Part shown: in pieces, positions 55,508-64,000 of the stretch
Layout of the letters: the number at the start of each line of letters is the position of its first letter
How positions within the stretch are numbered: the first letter of the stretch is position 1
Source of the DNA: Strigamia acuminata
Taxonomy: Eukaryota > Arthropoda > Chilopoda > Geophilomorpha > Linotaeniidae
NCBI GenBank assembly: GCA_949358305.1
Contig: OX442314.1
Span: 35,273,608 to 35,337,607, forward strand
Direction: 5' to 3'
DNA: 64,000 nucleotides
Position numbers and translations under genes: made by a program
The notes under the pieces: generated by a model
Database searches by the model: none
Told to the model about the DNA's origin: nothing
Seen by the model: the letters and a program-made list of their open reading frames with translations, nothing else

Positions 55508-56573
55508 TGCGGCGATCCGGGTTTTTACTTATTAAATTATTTAAATTCAATAAGCAATCGTCGTAGAGATGCCGTACAGGACTTCTACTCTGTGGCCAAA
55601 TGTTTGTCTAGGGGAATGATTTTACACAGAGTAAAGGAAAAATTAGATAGTTTTAATCGTTCAAAATACAAAGGAGGTATTATTTAAAATGTTTGGGGTC
55701 GATCTGGCTTCTTCTTCAAATATACACTCACAGTTGACCGTTGGCTCCAAGATGGCGTCGATGGCGTCGTGTGAGCGCGGGATTTTAGCGGAGTAAACTC
55801 AACGCTAAAATACGTTGCTAAAATATACTAAAAATCCTCGCGGAGCAAGCTCAACACGAGAATACGTCTTGCACACAGCGGTTTGATTATTACGGAGCAA
55901 GCTCGACGTAACAATCCGTCTTAACACAATCCGCCTTGTGGAGTTAAACTCAACACAAAGCCTTCAAATTGACAGAGCAAGCTCAATGTCAATTTACACA
56001 CAGAAATGGCTTAAATTACGCGTAGTAATTCAAGCAGAAAGGCGCTATTCCGTACAGTTGGCACGGACCAGCAATGAATCTCAACTCTTCCAGATATCAC
56101 AGATCACACTTAGCAATGGTTGGCATAAGTTTGACACAGATGTGAATGGTTTGGAAGCAGAATCAAGAATGCGGGAAGAGTGGGCCAAAACCGTTTGGCT
56201 CACTCCTAAATCTGCTCAGAAAAGCTGCGCAGATGACGAGTTGCACAAAGATCACACACGGCCGCCTTCGGGTCGTGTGCAACAATTGAGCCGGGCACGC
56301 GCGAGGGGAAGGGATGCTCCGCCCAGGCACACGCCTAGCAGCATCATCAAAGCAATGCACGCTGCAGCGCGATTGGTTGACGCTGTTGCTGGGCCAAAAC
56401 TTGCTGCAAAACACAATATTATTTGGGTAATATTGTGTCTTGTTTTATATTTTATTAATGTATGTTTTATTTCAATTTACATTGAAACAAAACATATAAG
56501 CTTGTTGAATATGTTTATAAGACAATTTGGAAATATGGTGCGCACTCAAATAGGAATATTTGAGGTCACCACA
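55508..56573 (-). repeat. 5' LTR of gypsy element 2
   Basis: In element sense: TATAAA at 56514-56519, AATAAA at 56451-56456, a perfect 10-bp hairpin (56411-56438) next to the expected cleavage site, then about 900 bases of leader with five hairpins (55783-55995). The short distance from TATA to AATAAA implies a short U3 and R and a very long U5 (inference). Confidence 0.95.
55783..55995 (-). ncRNA. Array of five covarying hairpins in the LTR leader
   Basis: On the element-sense RNA five stem-loops follow each other: 55966-55995, 55933-55961, 55885-55916, 55837-55860 and 55783-55810. Each has an outer stem of 6-10 bp whose sequence differs completely between units yet stays paired. Each also has a two-base 5' bulge (UU, once UC) and a constant apical hairpin GAG..CUC, three times with a CUUG tetraloop. 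The same array lies at 44039-44251 in the other LTR. Not recognised from any described element. Confidence 0.7.
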
Positions 56574-56924
56574 ACGGCGTACGAGCGAACCTCCTCAGCA
56601 GTGGTGGCGGCGAGCAGATTTGAGAGCAGGATGCGCGTAGTCGGACGGTCATCAAGGGCAGTGGCAGCACGGAGGGAACTTCCAACCACATTACCAATCC
56701 TCGAGCGGATGCGGGGGGCACCGCGGGATGAAACATTGTCGCGGGCACCATCACGAGCATCATCACGGGCAGTAACGCGAGAAAACGATGAAAGTTCAGC
56801 AGTACTGGTCGAGTTTTGGATGAGAGAGCGGATGAGAGAGCGGATACGGCCAATAATGGGCCATTATTGGCAAATTGCGGGTGTGAGAGTATTACGTGGT
56901 ACGGTATCATGGTAATAATTTCGT

Positions 56925-57240
56925 TTAAAAACTTAAAATTATGTTTAAAAACTTCAAATTTTGTTTAAAAACTAGAAATTATGTTTAAAAACTTAAAATT
57001 TCGTTTAAAAACTTCAAAATATTTTTAAAAACTTCAAAATATGTTTAAAAACTTCAAATTTTGTTTAAAGACTTCAATTTTTCGTTTAAAAACTTTAAAT
57101 TTCGTTTTAAAACTTCAAATTTTGTTTTAAAACTTTCAACTTCCTTTAAAAACTTCAAATTTTCTTTAAAAACTTCAAATTTTCTTTAAAAACTTCAAAT
57201 TTCCTTTAAAACCTTGAAATTTTGGTCAAAAACTTCCCGG
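56925..57240 (+). repeat. TTTAAAAACTTCAAATT minisatellite
   Basis: About sixteen degenerate 18-20-base units in the right half of the split hAT-like element. Confidence 0.9.
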
Positions 57241-57550
57241 ATGAGCCCGCAATACGTCCGCAATACGTCCGCAATACGTCCGCAATACGGCCGCAAAATG
57301 GCAGTTTTTTGATCCGCTTTCCGCCCGCAATTTCAATGTTTTTAGTCCGCAAAAATAGCAGGCTTACTCATCGCGCTCGTTTTAGTTGCGATAATTAACA
57401 CTAGAACGCGCTGCACCACCATAATAATTCAAAATGACCAAGTAAGAGAGTTTAGAATGGACAACTGAATTTGTGAAATTTTAAACGGAACCGGAAATGA
57501 ATAGACTGTACAATAATGATGACACAATAATTTTAAAAATGGTTATGAGT

Positions 57551-57568
57551 TTTATTTTTATTTTTATT
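57551..57568 (-). terminator. Polyadenylation signals of the tetraspan gene
   Basis: Two minus-strand AATAAA words (57551-57556 and 57563-57568), 70-90 bases after the stop codon. Confidence 0.7.
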
Positions 57569-57638
57569 GTTTTTAGAAAAATAAACATAAAATAATTCAA
57601 GTGAATTTTCAAAGGTGATTACAAGTATGGCGCCTTTT

Positions 57639-59067
57639 TCAAACTCGTCTTCCCACACGCGTTTGACTTAGTGGCAACAAAGGAGTAGGATACGGATGTA
57701 CCAGCTGCGAGTGATATGACATAACAACAATCCATGAATAAATCTGCAAAGTAAAATATTTAAAAAAAAAATTCTCAAATAGAGTTTTTTTGTGTCATTT
57801 AAAAACTTACACCAATTACCATCAATACTAATGCTAGAATTGCAAAAAATACCTGCAATAAAACATGCATTTGCATAATAATAATAATAATAATAATAAA
57901 CAAGAAATCTTGTATTGATTTATCACCATGTCATCAATAAGATGCGTTTTAGTTAAATGGAATAAACAGATGCAAAGCAGAACAAATAAATTTATAGCGT
58001 AGAAAATCAACCACACGGTCAGGAAATTCGGGTTTTTCTAAACAAAATACAATCAAGGAACAGCCAAGAGATATAAGCAACCCACATGGTTCAAAAATAC
58101 ATTGAAATTATATTGCAAAGTGTTGGGTTTCGTGAGAACATAATTTGTAATGCCTGCTAACGGTCTGCAAATGATAATACATAAGACGCATCGGACCATC
58201 AGACACACCCCAAATTTATCAGTCAATTTTTAGAAAAAAATATTTTTCGGAACATCGAATTTTATTTGTTGGAATCTTCGGAGATTTTGTTTATTTCTTC
58301 GACAGTCTTTACTTCGAAAAGTAATTCTAATCTCATTATTATTTCAAAAAATTCTGAAATTTCATTTTTAATTATTATTGTCATAATTCCCCGATTTATT
58401 TTCATGGGAATCCCTGAATTAATTTTACGGGACTCCCCGATTTGCCACGTAAAACAAAGTTTGCATAGCGCAAAAACCGCAAGAGCTACATAGTGTCTGA
58501 AAGTTTGGAAACTGCGTCTTACGATCCGCAAAATACGTTACTTAATTCCACAAAATACCACACATTTTAGAATCGCAATATACCCCAAAATACACTTTTG
58601 AACCACACGGAAATCCACGTTTAAATACTTTAAGATAACCAAGCAATACTCCCACAAGTGCAAAGAAAGTCAACGCAGAAATTACGAAATAACCTGCACA
58701 CAAAATTTCAGACCCTAAAAAAAAAAAAAAAAATTAAATAAACCGAAACAAATGCAAACAAATGCAAACAAAACCGTACAATAAGCTGCATCTTTGACGG
58801 ACATGTACCAGTCGTTATCTTCGTTCGCTTGCCTTTTGCCAGCGTCGTAATATTTAATCCTATTAAACAACGTCACTTTCGCTTCGTACAGATGGTGTCT
58901 TCCAGCTACCAGTGCAATCACAAAGACAAACTGTCAAAACGGGCGAATGATGAATATGATTCACCCACGTATATCGGCCATCTTACCGCTGTGTAAACTA
59001 CGCACCCGCCAGTGCCCTGTCGCAAAGAACAGCAACCGCAGAACGACGAGTCGAGTCTGACGCACAT
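57639..59067 (-). CDS. Arthropod tetraspan CCSLR protein (LAPTM-like), six exons
   Basis: Exons 58987-59067, 58780-58932, 58629-58714, 57927-58037, 57811-57852 and 57639-57743, with GT-AG introns mostly of 54-110 bases (the third is longer). Exons 2-6 join in phase. About 191 residues: an N-terminal FCGCCSLRQGT motif, four hydrophobic segments (near 20-40, 78-104, 112-134, 143-168), a charged loop with Tyr and Trp (HHLYEAKV..NRIKYYD) after the first, and a short tail with HPYPTPLLPL. The CCSLRTG-like start and tetraspan plan fit the arthropod family related to lysosomal LAPTM proteins. Role: membrane protein of late endosome or lysosome by analogy; exact function unknown. Odd: exon 1 ends one base short of the phase needed by exon 2, so a base may be missing or the splice site is not the one I chose. 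Confidence 0.75.
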
Positions 59068-59294
59068 GGTCTAACGTGATTCGCAAACCGTGTCTTTAAA
59101 ATGCATTTCAAAAGCTTTAAACATGCCGAAATGCCTTCATGATGGATATAAAAATGTGGTGAGCGCACGACATTGTTGAATGCGATAGTTGTTGTTGTTA
59201 TTTAGCAAAATTTGAATTTTTAACACGATGATTTAAGGACGGAATATTATTCGCCATGGTTCATTCGGTCAGTTTTGGTCCGTAATGATGAAAT
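59068..59294. promoter_or_regulatory. Possible shared promoter region between divergent genes
   Basis: 227 bases separate the tetraspan start codon (minus) from the small plus-strand frame. A plus-strand TATAAAA at about 59147 stands about 30 bases before a possible start site at ACGACATTG. Confidence 0.35.
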
Positions 59295-59567
59295 TTGTGC
59301 TGCGTTTTTGGCCCATCAAGTCCAAGTTTGCAGAGTGTGCGGTCTATGAGTGTGTTTGATATGACAAATAGGGCGGTGAGTGCTGCAAGAGAGTACGGGA
59401 ATGTCGCCTTCAGAGCAGCGTGTGAGCTTGTCTTGTTTGTTGCGACGACAAGTCTGAACCAGCTGAACCGATCGCCGTTGCCAGATGTTATTTTCGAAAA
59501 TTTGTGGCCGATGAATCGACGTCAGGAGAACTTGGCTGGCGGAGATGGAATGTGGAATCCGGATTAA
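59295..59567 (+). CDS. Unrecognised small protein frame
   Basis: A 90-codon frame, whose first true ATG gives about 73 residues (MSVFDMTNRAVSAAREYGN to GGDGMWNPD). It is followed by a plus-strand AATAAA at about 59626 and preceded by a TATA box. An alternative frame from the first ATG pair (about 59285) gives only MMKFVLRFWPIKSKF and a short end. No family is recognised. The signals around it favour a real short transcript, but coding status is uncertain. Confidence 0.35.
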   Translation: MCCVFGPSSPSLQSVRSMSVFDMTNRAVSAAREYGNVAFRAACELVLFVATTSLNQLNRSPLPDVIFENLWPMNRRQENLAGGDGMWNPD

Positions 59568-59639
59568 AACGAATGATGGGAGAAAGAAAGTTCTACCAGT
59601 TTGCATATTTCTCTTTATTTCTAATCAAATAAAGAAAGG

Positions 59640-60111
59640 AATTATGTTTATTCGTTGATATTTTTTACACGACTGATTTGACATTTTTTTTTATTTCATT
59701 CATATTATTATTTTTTTATTATTTTAAATTTAGTTTGTTGGATAAATAAATAAAATGACTGTTAACTAATGCATGATAATATCTAGATGTATTTTTTTGT
59801 ATATGGTATTTCATATGGTATTTTTTTGTATATATTGGAATTTTTGGTGCATATTATATGCGCATATAACGAAATTTATTTTGCATATATATCCGGGGTC
59901 TACTAATTATATGGCAAGATGTAGCCTACAATTAGTTATTTAGTTTAAGAAGGTTTGTAATTTGCAATTAATTTCACAAAGCAATATGAATTGTGATTTT
60001 ACAAATCTAATTTCTAATTCTTTTCGATTTTGAATATTTGGAATGTCAGGAAAATCTTACGAATTGCCCAAGATTATCTGAATTTTGGTTAGGTGTAATT
60101 GGCGACACATT
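59640..60111. other. Intergenic and CTR 3' untranslated region
   Basis: AT-rich. A minus-strand AATAAA at 59875-59880 could end the CTR transcript. No other feature seen. Confidence 0.45.
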
Positions 60112-60631
60112 TTAGTCTGGTTTTAGTATTTCTTCTTCTTTGCAGATTGAAGAATAAGACTGGCTTCTGTTGGTTTTTTGATTATTTGGTATGCACACTT
60201 CATCGGAGAAGTCCACATACTTAGGTATCAAAGTACCCAGAAGAAAATATACGAGACCAAATACTGTTATCACACATATGAGAAAGGCTGCATTGAATGT
60301 CATGACACAAAGCATTAAAACATAACCAATCAGCACTTGCAGCATGTGAAGAAATGACTGGGCACAGTGGAGTTGAATTCTATACAAAATGAAATAAAAC
60401 ATTAATGGCATTTAATTTAATTTAATTTAATTTAATTTATTATATCTGATTGATTATAATCTCACTTTACAGTAGTTGAAATTGGTTCATCGTTACAGCA
60501 TAACTGGGAGGATTCATTAAGTGGTATTTGACAACTGCTTTTGGTCTTGTAGATTAAGTATTGCCGAAAGAAATGAACTGTTTCGTATATTCCACCGAGT
60601 AAAGTAATAACTACGCATGCAATGAGCAGTC
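60112..60631 (-). CDS. CTR/SLC31 copper transporter, two 3' exons
   Basis: Exon 60466-60631 (acceptor AAACAG, donor AA/GTGAGA) and last exon 60112-60379 (acceptor TTGTATAG) join in phase across a Lys codon. The first encodes membrane helix 1 (LLIACVVITLLGGIYE) and a loop with HFFRQYLIYK. The second starts with LHCAQSFLHMLQV, the conserved approach to helix 2, then GYVLMLCVMTFN with the M-x3-M pair that selects copper in the trimeric pore, then helix 3 and a charged tail. In this family the protein imports Cu(I) at the plasma or endosomal membrane. The His/Met-rich N-terminal exon was not found; the phase requires it to end one base into a codon. The usual C-terminal HCH is absent. Confidence 0.85.
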
Positions 60632-60689
60632 CTGTTTAAAAGAAGCAAGATGTATAAATACCTAGGGGGCCAACATTTGCTAAATCGTT

Positions 60690-61140
60690 AATCGTAATAA
60701 ATCGTTAAATCTCCAAATTAAACATTAAATCTCAAATTTATAGGATAAATTTTTTTAAAGCTTTTAAAATCTTGAAAACAAATCTGTAAATCTTCAAAGA
60801 AATCTGTAAATCTCTAAACAAATCTATAAATTTTCAAAGAAATCTGTAAATCTTCACACAAATCCCATAAATCTCAATATAAATCAATAAATCATCAATA
60901 AATTTCTAAATCATTAATAAATTTCTAAATCATCAATAAATCTCTGAATAATCAATAAATCTCTAAATCATCAATAAATCTCTAAATCATCTATAAATTT
61001 CTAAATCATCAATAAATCTCTAAATCATCAATAAATCTCTAAATTTTTTTAAATCTTTAAATCCATAAATCTTTTTAAATCTTTAAATTCATAAATCTTA
61101 CTTAAATCTAGAGATTTATAAATCTTGTCAACAAAAATTG
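60690..61140 (+). repeat. AAATCATCAATAAATCTCT minisatellite
   Basis: Degenerate 18-20-base units repeat more than twenty times upstream of the CTR exons, probably within an intron of that gene. Confidence 0.9.
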
Positions 61141-63136
61141 CTAATGTAGCTTTCCTCCCCTGATAATTAAATGACAAGTCATATAAGTTTTCTGCATTCA
61201 GGAATATGTGGTGTATTGCAGTGACGTTTGTTGCAATGCCCCATATTACTCTAATTTAATTCACTTCGAATAAATCTAGTTAATGTTTATATACATTTTT
61301 AAACACATGTGCCACAAGAAGAATTTCTGAACAGCTGACAAAGTTCACACAGTATTGTCTGATTTGTTCTATCTACTTTTGATTAAATCCTTATCAGAAC
61401 TCGTGAGTTTAAAAACATATTTTAAATCATTCAAACTGTGTCTGTGCAATAACTAAACAAATGTATAGCTTTTCAACGACCTTGTAAAAGAGACGGAAAC
61501 ACATGAATCACACAGTTTCTCCACACATGATTATTATTTTTTTTAAATAAAATTTTTACCTGTAACCGTAGAAGTATTAACATTTTCAAAAATTAAATTT
61601 TTGATAGTCGTCGAAAATTGAAAAAACATCATAATTATTTTTTTTAGGCTGATGATTCAACTACACAAGCTTCTAGTAAATCAAATAAATTTCTCCACTT
61701 TATATGCTGCCAGAAGAGTCCAATGATTACCATAAATCAATCAAAACTGCCAGAGAAAACAGATGTACAGACGAAGGAAGGTCTCATTGTCGATTAAATT
61801 TCCCAATGCTATTTCTACTCGTGTGATACCGTAAACTTCTTCCCAACAGAGTGCGCTAGTGGGATAACCACAAATAAATAAGTACAACAACAAAACAACA
61901 CAGTAAATTTAAAAAAATCACCCGATAACCCCAGTCACAGTGCATAAGGGCTTGTAAAAGGTCCAAAAAAGGCCCCTCATTACTTGCTGAGTAATTAAAG
62001 TGCTAATTTATTAAGAATTATTTCTTTCTTATTTATGGATAATAAAATACGTCCGGTGAGGAAAAAACTGGTATTTAATTAATGCATGATGCACTCAAGG
62101 ATGATGACCTAATTTTGGAGACTACTCATCATACTTGTGTATTTCAACACCTTCATGTTTGGATTGCACTTTTGTGTTTGCAAACATCCAAATGTTTCCA
62201 ACTTCTTTTCCAAAAGCTGGAAATTAATAATTCCACAATTTTATTTCCAACCTGTAAATGAATGGAAATTTAATTTTTTAGTTTTGCGTGAAAATTTAAA
62301 ATTACAAAACGAACAAAACCGTATAAATTAATTTGAACTTTTGTACTTATCTTTTATCTTTTACAATATCTAAAATGCATATTGTTATCTGCAAAGATGA
62401 GTCAAAGTCACAGATGGAGCAGATACAGTAAGTATTGTCACCATATCACCCATGTGAGTATTTGTCAGAAACGAATGCAATGATAAATGATAATTGAATA
62501 GAACAGACGAGAAAGCAAACATCACCTTCGCACACACCTAATGTAATATTTCATAACAGTACCGAACATAAATGTACAGAACTTTGCAGGTATTTATGGT
62601 TAAAACATCGCGTATAAATGTTAGTACTGGATATAAATGTAGGCCCACATAACTTTGTAATTGTTACTAATAGTTTATAGATAAAATATCACATAAAGAT
62701 ACAAAGTATCAGCATTTTTCTACATTAAAATTGATGACAAGGAAATAAAAACTAAGTTCAAGGATGTAGAAAGTCGTTCCACACCAAGGCCACAAAAGGC
62801 AAGGACGAGGGTCAATGACTTGTGCATTAACAATAATATCACATACGAGCAATAAACTCAAGTTTTCCATCAAAAATAATTTTTGAAAAATGTAAAATTG
62901 ATTAAAATGTGTACATTTGTATACAGTGTACGGTTTTTGGTAATAAATTTGAATTCCGCTTTCGCATTTCCTTTCGTTTTCACTTTGCTGGGTACAGCAC
63001 GTGACCATTCACCCCCAACCGGATTCCACGATGTTAAGTGTCATCATTGGATAACTGGATGTGTTTGCTCGCCTCACCTCCAAACTTTGCAAAACCTCCG
63101 TTCAATCAACTTGCAGCCAGCCATCCGTTCAAAGAC
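61141..63136. other. AT-rich stretch, no supported gene
   Basis: A TTTCCAA-rich patch (62160-62275) resembles 4087-4260. Several frames of 60-100 residues have no recognisable features. The missing CTR 5' exon may lie here on the minus strand. Confidence 0.45.
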
Positions 63137-63197
63137 ATGCATTTCAAACTCCTTCAATTTATCGTGATTTTAGTTGCAAAACCAACCCAACAACAAG
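63137..63197 (+). CDS. Probable first coding exon with signal peptide
   Basis: ATG at 63137 opens MHFKLLQFIVILVAKPTQQQ, a short charged start followed by a hydrophobic core, as in a signal peptide. It ends at CAAG/GTAAGC, a good donor at 63198. The following intron runs into the satellite at the right edge, so the rest of the gene is outside the window. Likely a secreted or membrane protein; identity open. Confidence 0.45.
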
Positions 63198-63338
63198 GTA
63201 AGCTTGCAGTAGTCAATCAAATTATTCATATTTATAGCTAGAGTATCAATTTTTAATGATTACATTTTATTCCTTTCAAATTTCAAACTCTTTTCTTTTA
63301 TTGACAATCTGAAATTCAACTTTTCAAAAGTTTATTAA

Positions 63339-64000
63339 ATATCTAATAAATATCTAACAAATATCTAACAAATATCTAATAAATATCTAATAAATAGATA
63401 GATAGATATCTAATAAATATCTAATAAATAGATAGATATCTAATAAATATCTAATAAATAGATAGATATCTAATAAATATCTAATAAATAAATAGATATC
63501 TAATAAATAAATAGATATCTAATAAATAAATAGATATCTAATAAATAGATAGATATCTAATAAATATCTAATAAATAGATAGATAGATATCTAATAAATA
63601 TCTAATAAATAGATAGATATCTAATAAATATCTAATAAATAGATAGATATCTAATAAATATCTAATAAATAAATAGATATCTAATAAATAAATAGATATC
63701 TAATAAATAAATAGATATCTAATAAATAGATAGATATCTAATAAATATCTAATAAATAGATAGATATCTAATAAATATCTAATAAATAGATAGATATCTA
63801 ATAAATATCTAATAAATAGATAGATATCTAATAAATAGATAAATATCTAATAAATATCTAATAAATAAATAGATATCTAATAAATAAATAGATATCTAAT
63901 AAATAAATAGATATCTAATAAATAGATAAATATCTAATAAATATCTAATAAATAAATAGATATCTAATAAATAAATAGATATCTAATAAATAAATAGATA
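63339..64000 (+). repeat. ATCTAATAAATAGATAG satellite running off the edge
   Basis: 13-17-base units of ATATCTAATAAATAGATAG type alternate in a higher-order pattern to the end of the window. Confidence 0.97.

Larger units (their letters stand above)
43764..56573 (-). mobile_element. Ty3/gypsy LTR retrotransposon 2, young, 12.8 kb, with extra ORF
   Basis: Two 1066-base LTRs (43764-44829 and 55508-56573) in which I noticed a single difference (A at 44096, G at 55840) enclose minus-strand genes. In order these are a primer site, gag (55415-52518), pol (52497-48055), a spliced third ORF (47838-45003) and a polypurine tract. The 4-base duplication ACGG flanks it (43760-43763 and 56574-56577). All genes are open and the LTRs nearly identical, so the insertion is recent and the copy may be competent. 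It sits inside LINE ORF1. Confidence 0.97.
32876..56848 (-). mobile_element. LINE (CR1/L2/Jockey-like), interrupted by two LTR elements
   Basis: The LINE reads on the minus strand from about 56848 to 32876. It is flanked by the 11-base duplication GCCAATAATGG (32865-32875 and 56849-56859). Its own parts are 56578-56848, 41522-43759 and 32876-33705, about 3.3 kb. Its 3' end carries an (AAAT)n tail (32880-32918) after a TTGTATCA short array. Reading frames continue across both LTR insertions when the inserts and one copy of each 4-base duplication are set aside. The two ORFs are described separately. Confidence 0.9.
32693..57366. mobile_element. hAT-like foldback element split by nested insertions
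   Basis: The left end at 32693 reads TAAGCCTGCTATTTTTGCGG and the right end, closing at 57366, is its reverse complement. The 8-base sequence CTCATCGC stands directly outside both ends (32685-32692 and 57367-57374), the target duplication length of the hAT superfamily. Its own sequence is only 32693-32875 and 56860-57366. Joined, these meet in an internal palindrome around CCAATAATGG. No transposase remains. The right half contains a TTTAAAAACTTC minisatellite. All of 32876-56859 is later insertion plus its target duplication. Confidence 0.85.

Noticed and set aside
59285-59567. Possible MICOS subunit MIC13-like gene
   Set aside because: Only a weak GAVY-like word in one frame and a short proline motif in another; the needed intron would be too short.
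63339-64000. CRISPR-like repeat array
   Set aside because: Units are contiguous AT-rich satellite without unique spacers, in a eukaryotic genome.

Overview
The window is animal (invertebrate, most likely arthropod) nuclear DNA. Genes are split by short introns of about 54-60 bases with GT-AG borders. Polyadenylation signals are AATAAA, and intergenic DNA is very AT-rich and full of satellites. Transposons of five classes are present: Ty3/gypsy, BEL/Pao, copia, a non-LTR LINE, and hAT-like or TA-flanked DNA elements. A LIN-41/TRIM71 (Wech-type) gene and a small tetraspan CCSLR gene of a type I know from arthropods support an arthropod. I cannot name the species; a springtail or other hexapod would fit.

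Layout. 1-11 kb is a transposon graveyard: gypsy RT, integrase and gag pieces, a BEL/Pao gag piece joined to an errantivirus-type envelope remnant, a DEG/ENaC channel fragment, a RING fragment, and repeat blocks present twice about 5.4 kb apart. 11-16.6 kb holds a near-perfect 380-bp inverted repeat and otherwise AT-rich DNA without clear genes. 16.7-21.0 kb (minus) is a complete four-exon LIN-41/TRIM71 gene (802 residues). 24.3-26.5 kb carries a LINE scrap and two divergently oriented paralogues of an unrecognised bZIP-like gene; one is frameshifted, the other looks intact. 26.8-28.4 kb is a TIR element filled with a 20-bp satellite. 29.7-30.4 kb is a 684-bp MITE. At 30.6-31.5 kb a TATA-box gene encodes two copia-type aspartic protease domains in one chain.

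32.7-57.4 kb is a four-part nested insertion. A hAT-like foldback element (TIR plus 8-bp target duplication) was split by a LINE (11-bp duplication). The LINE was then split by two LTR retrotransposons: a plus-strand gypsy element with a damaged integrase (33.7-41.5 kb, duplication ATAT) and a very young minus-strand gypsy element of 12.8 kb (43.8-56.6 kb, duplication ACGG). The young element has intact gag and pol, a textbook -1 frameshift heptamer, a tRNA-Pro-like primer site, a large spliced third ORF that is not an envelope, and an array of five covarying hairpins in its LTR leader. I consider these hairpins, the third ORF and the tandem retropepsin gene the most novel content.

57.6-64 kb returns to host genes: a six-exon tetraspan gene (minus), a small unrecognised ORF sharing its upstream region, the two 3' exons of a CTR copper transporter (minus), a probable signal-peptide exon of a gene running off the right edge, and satellites.
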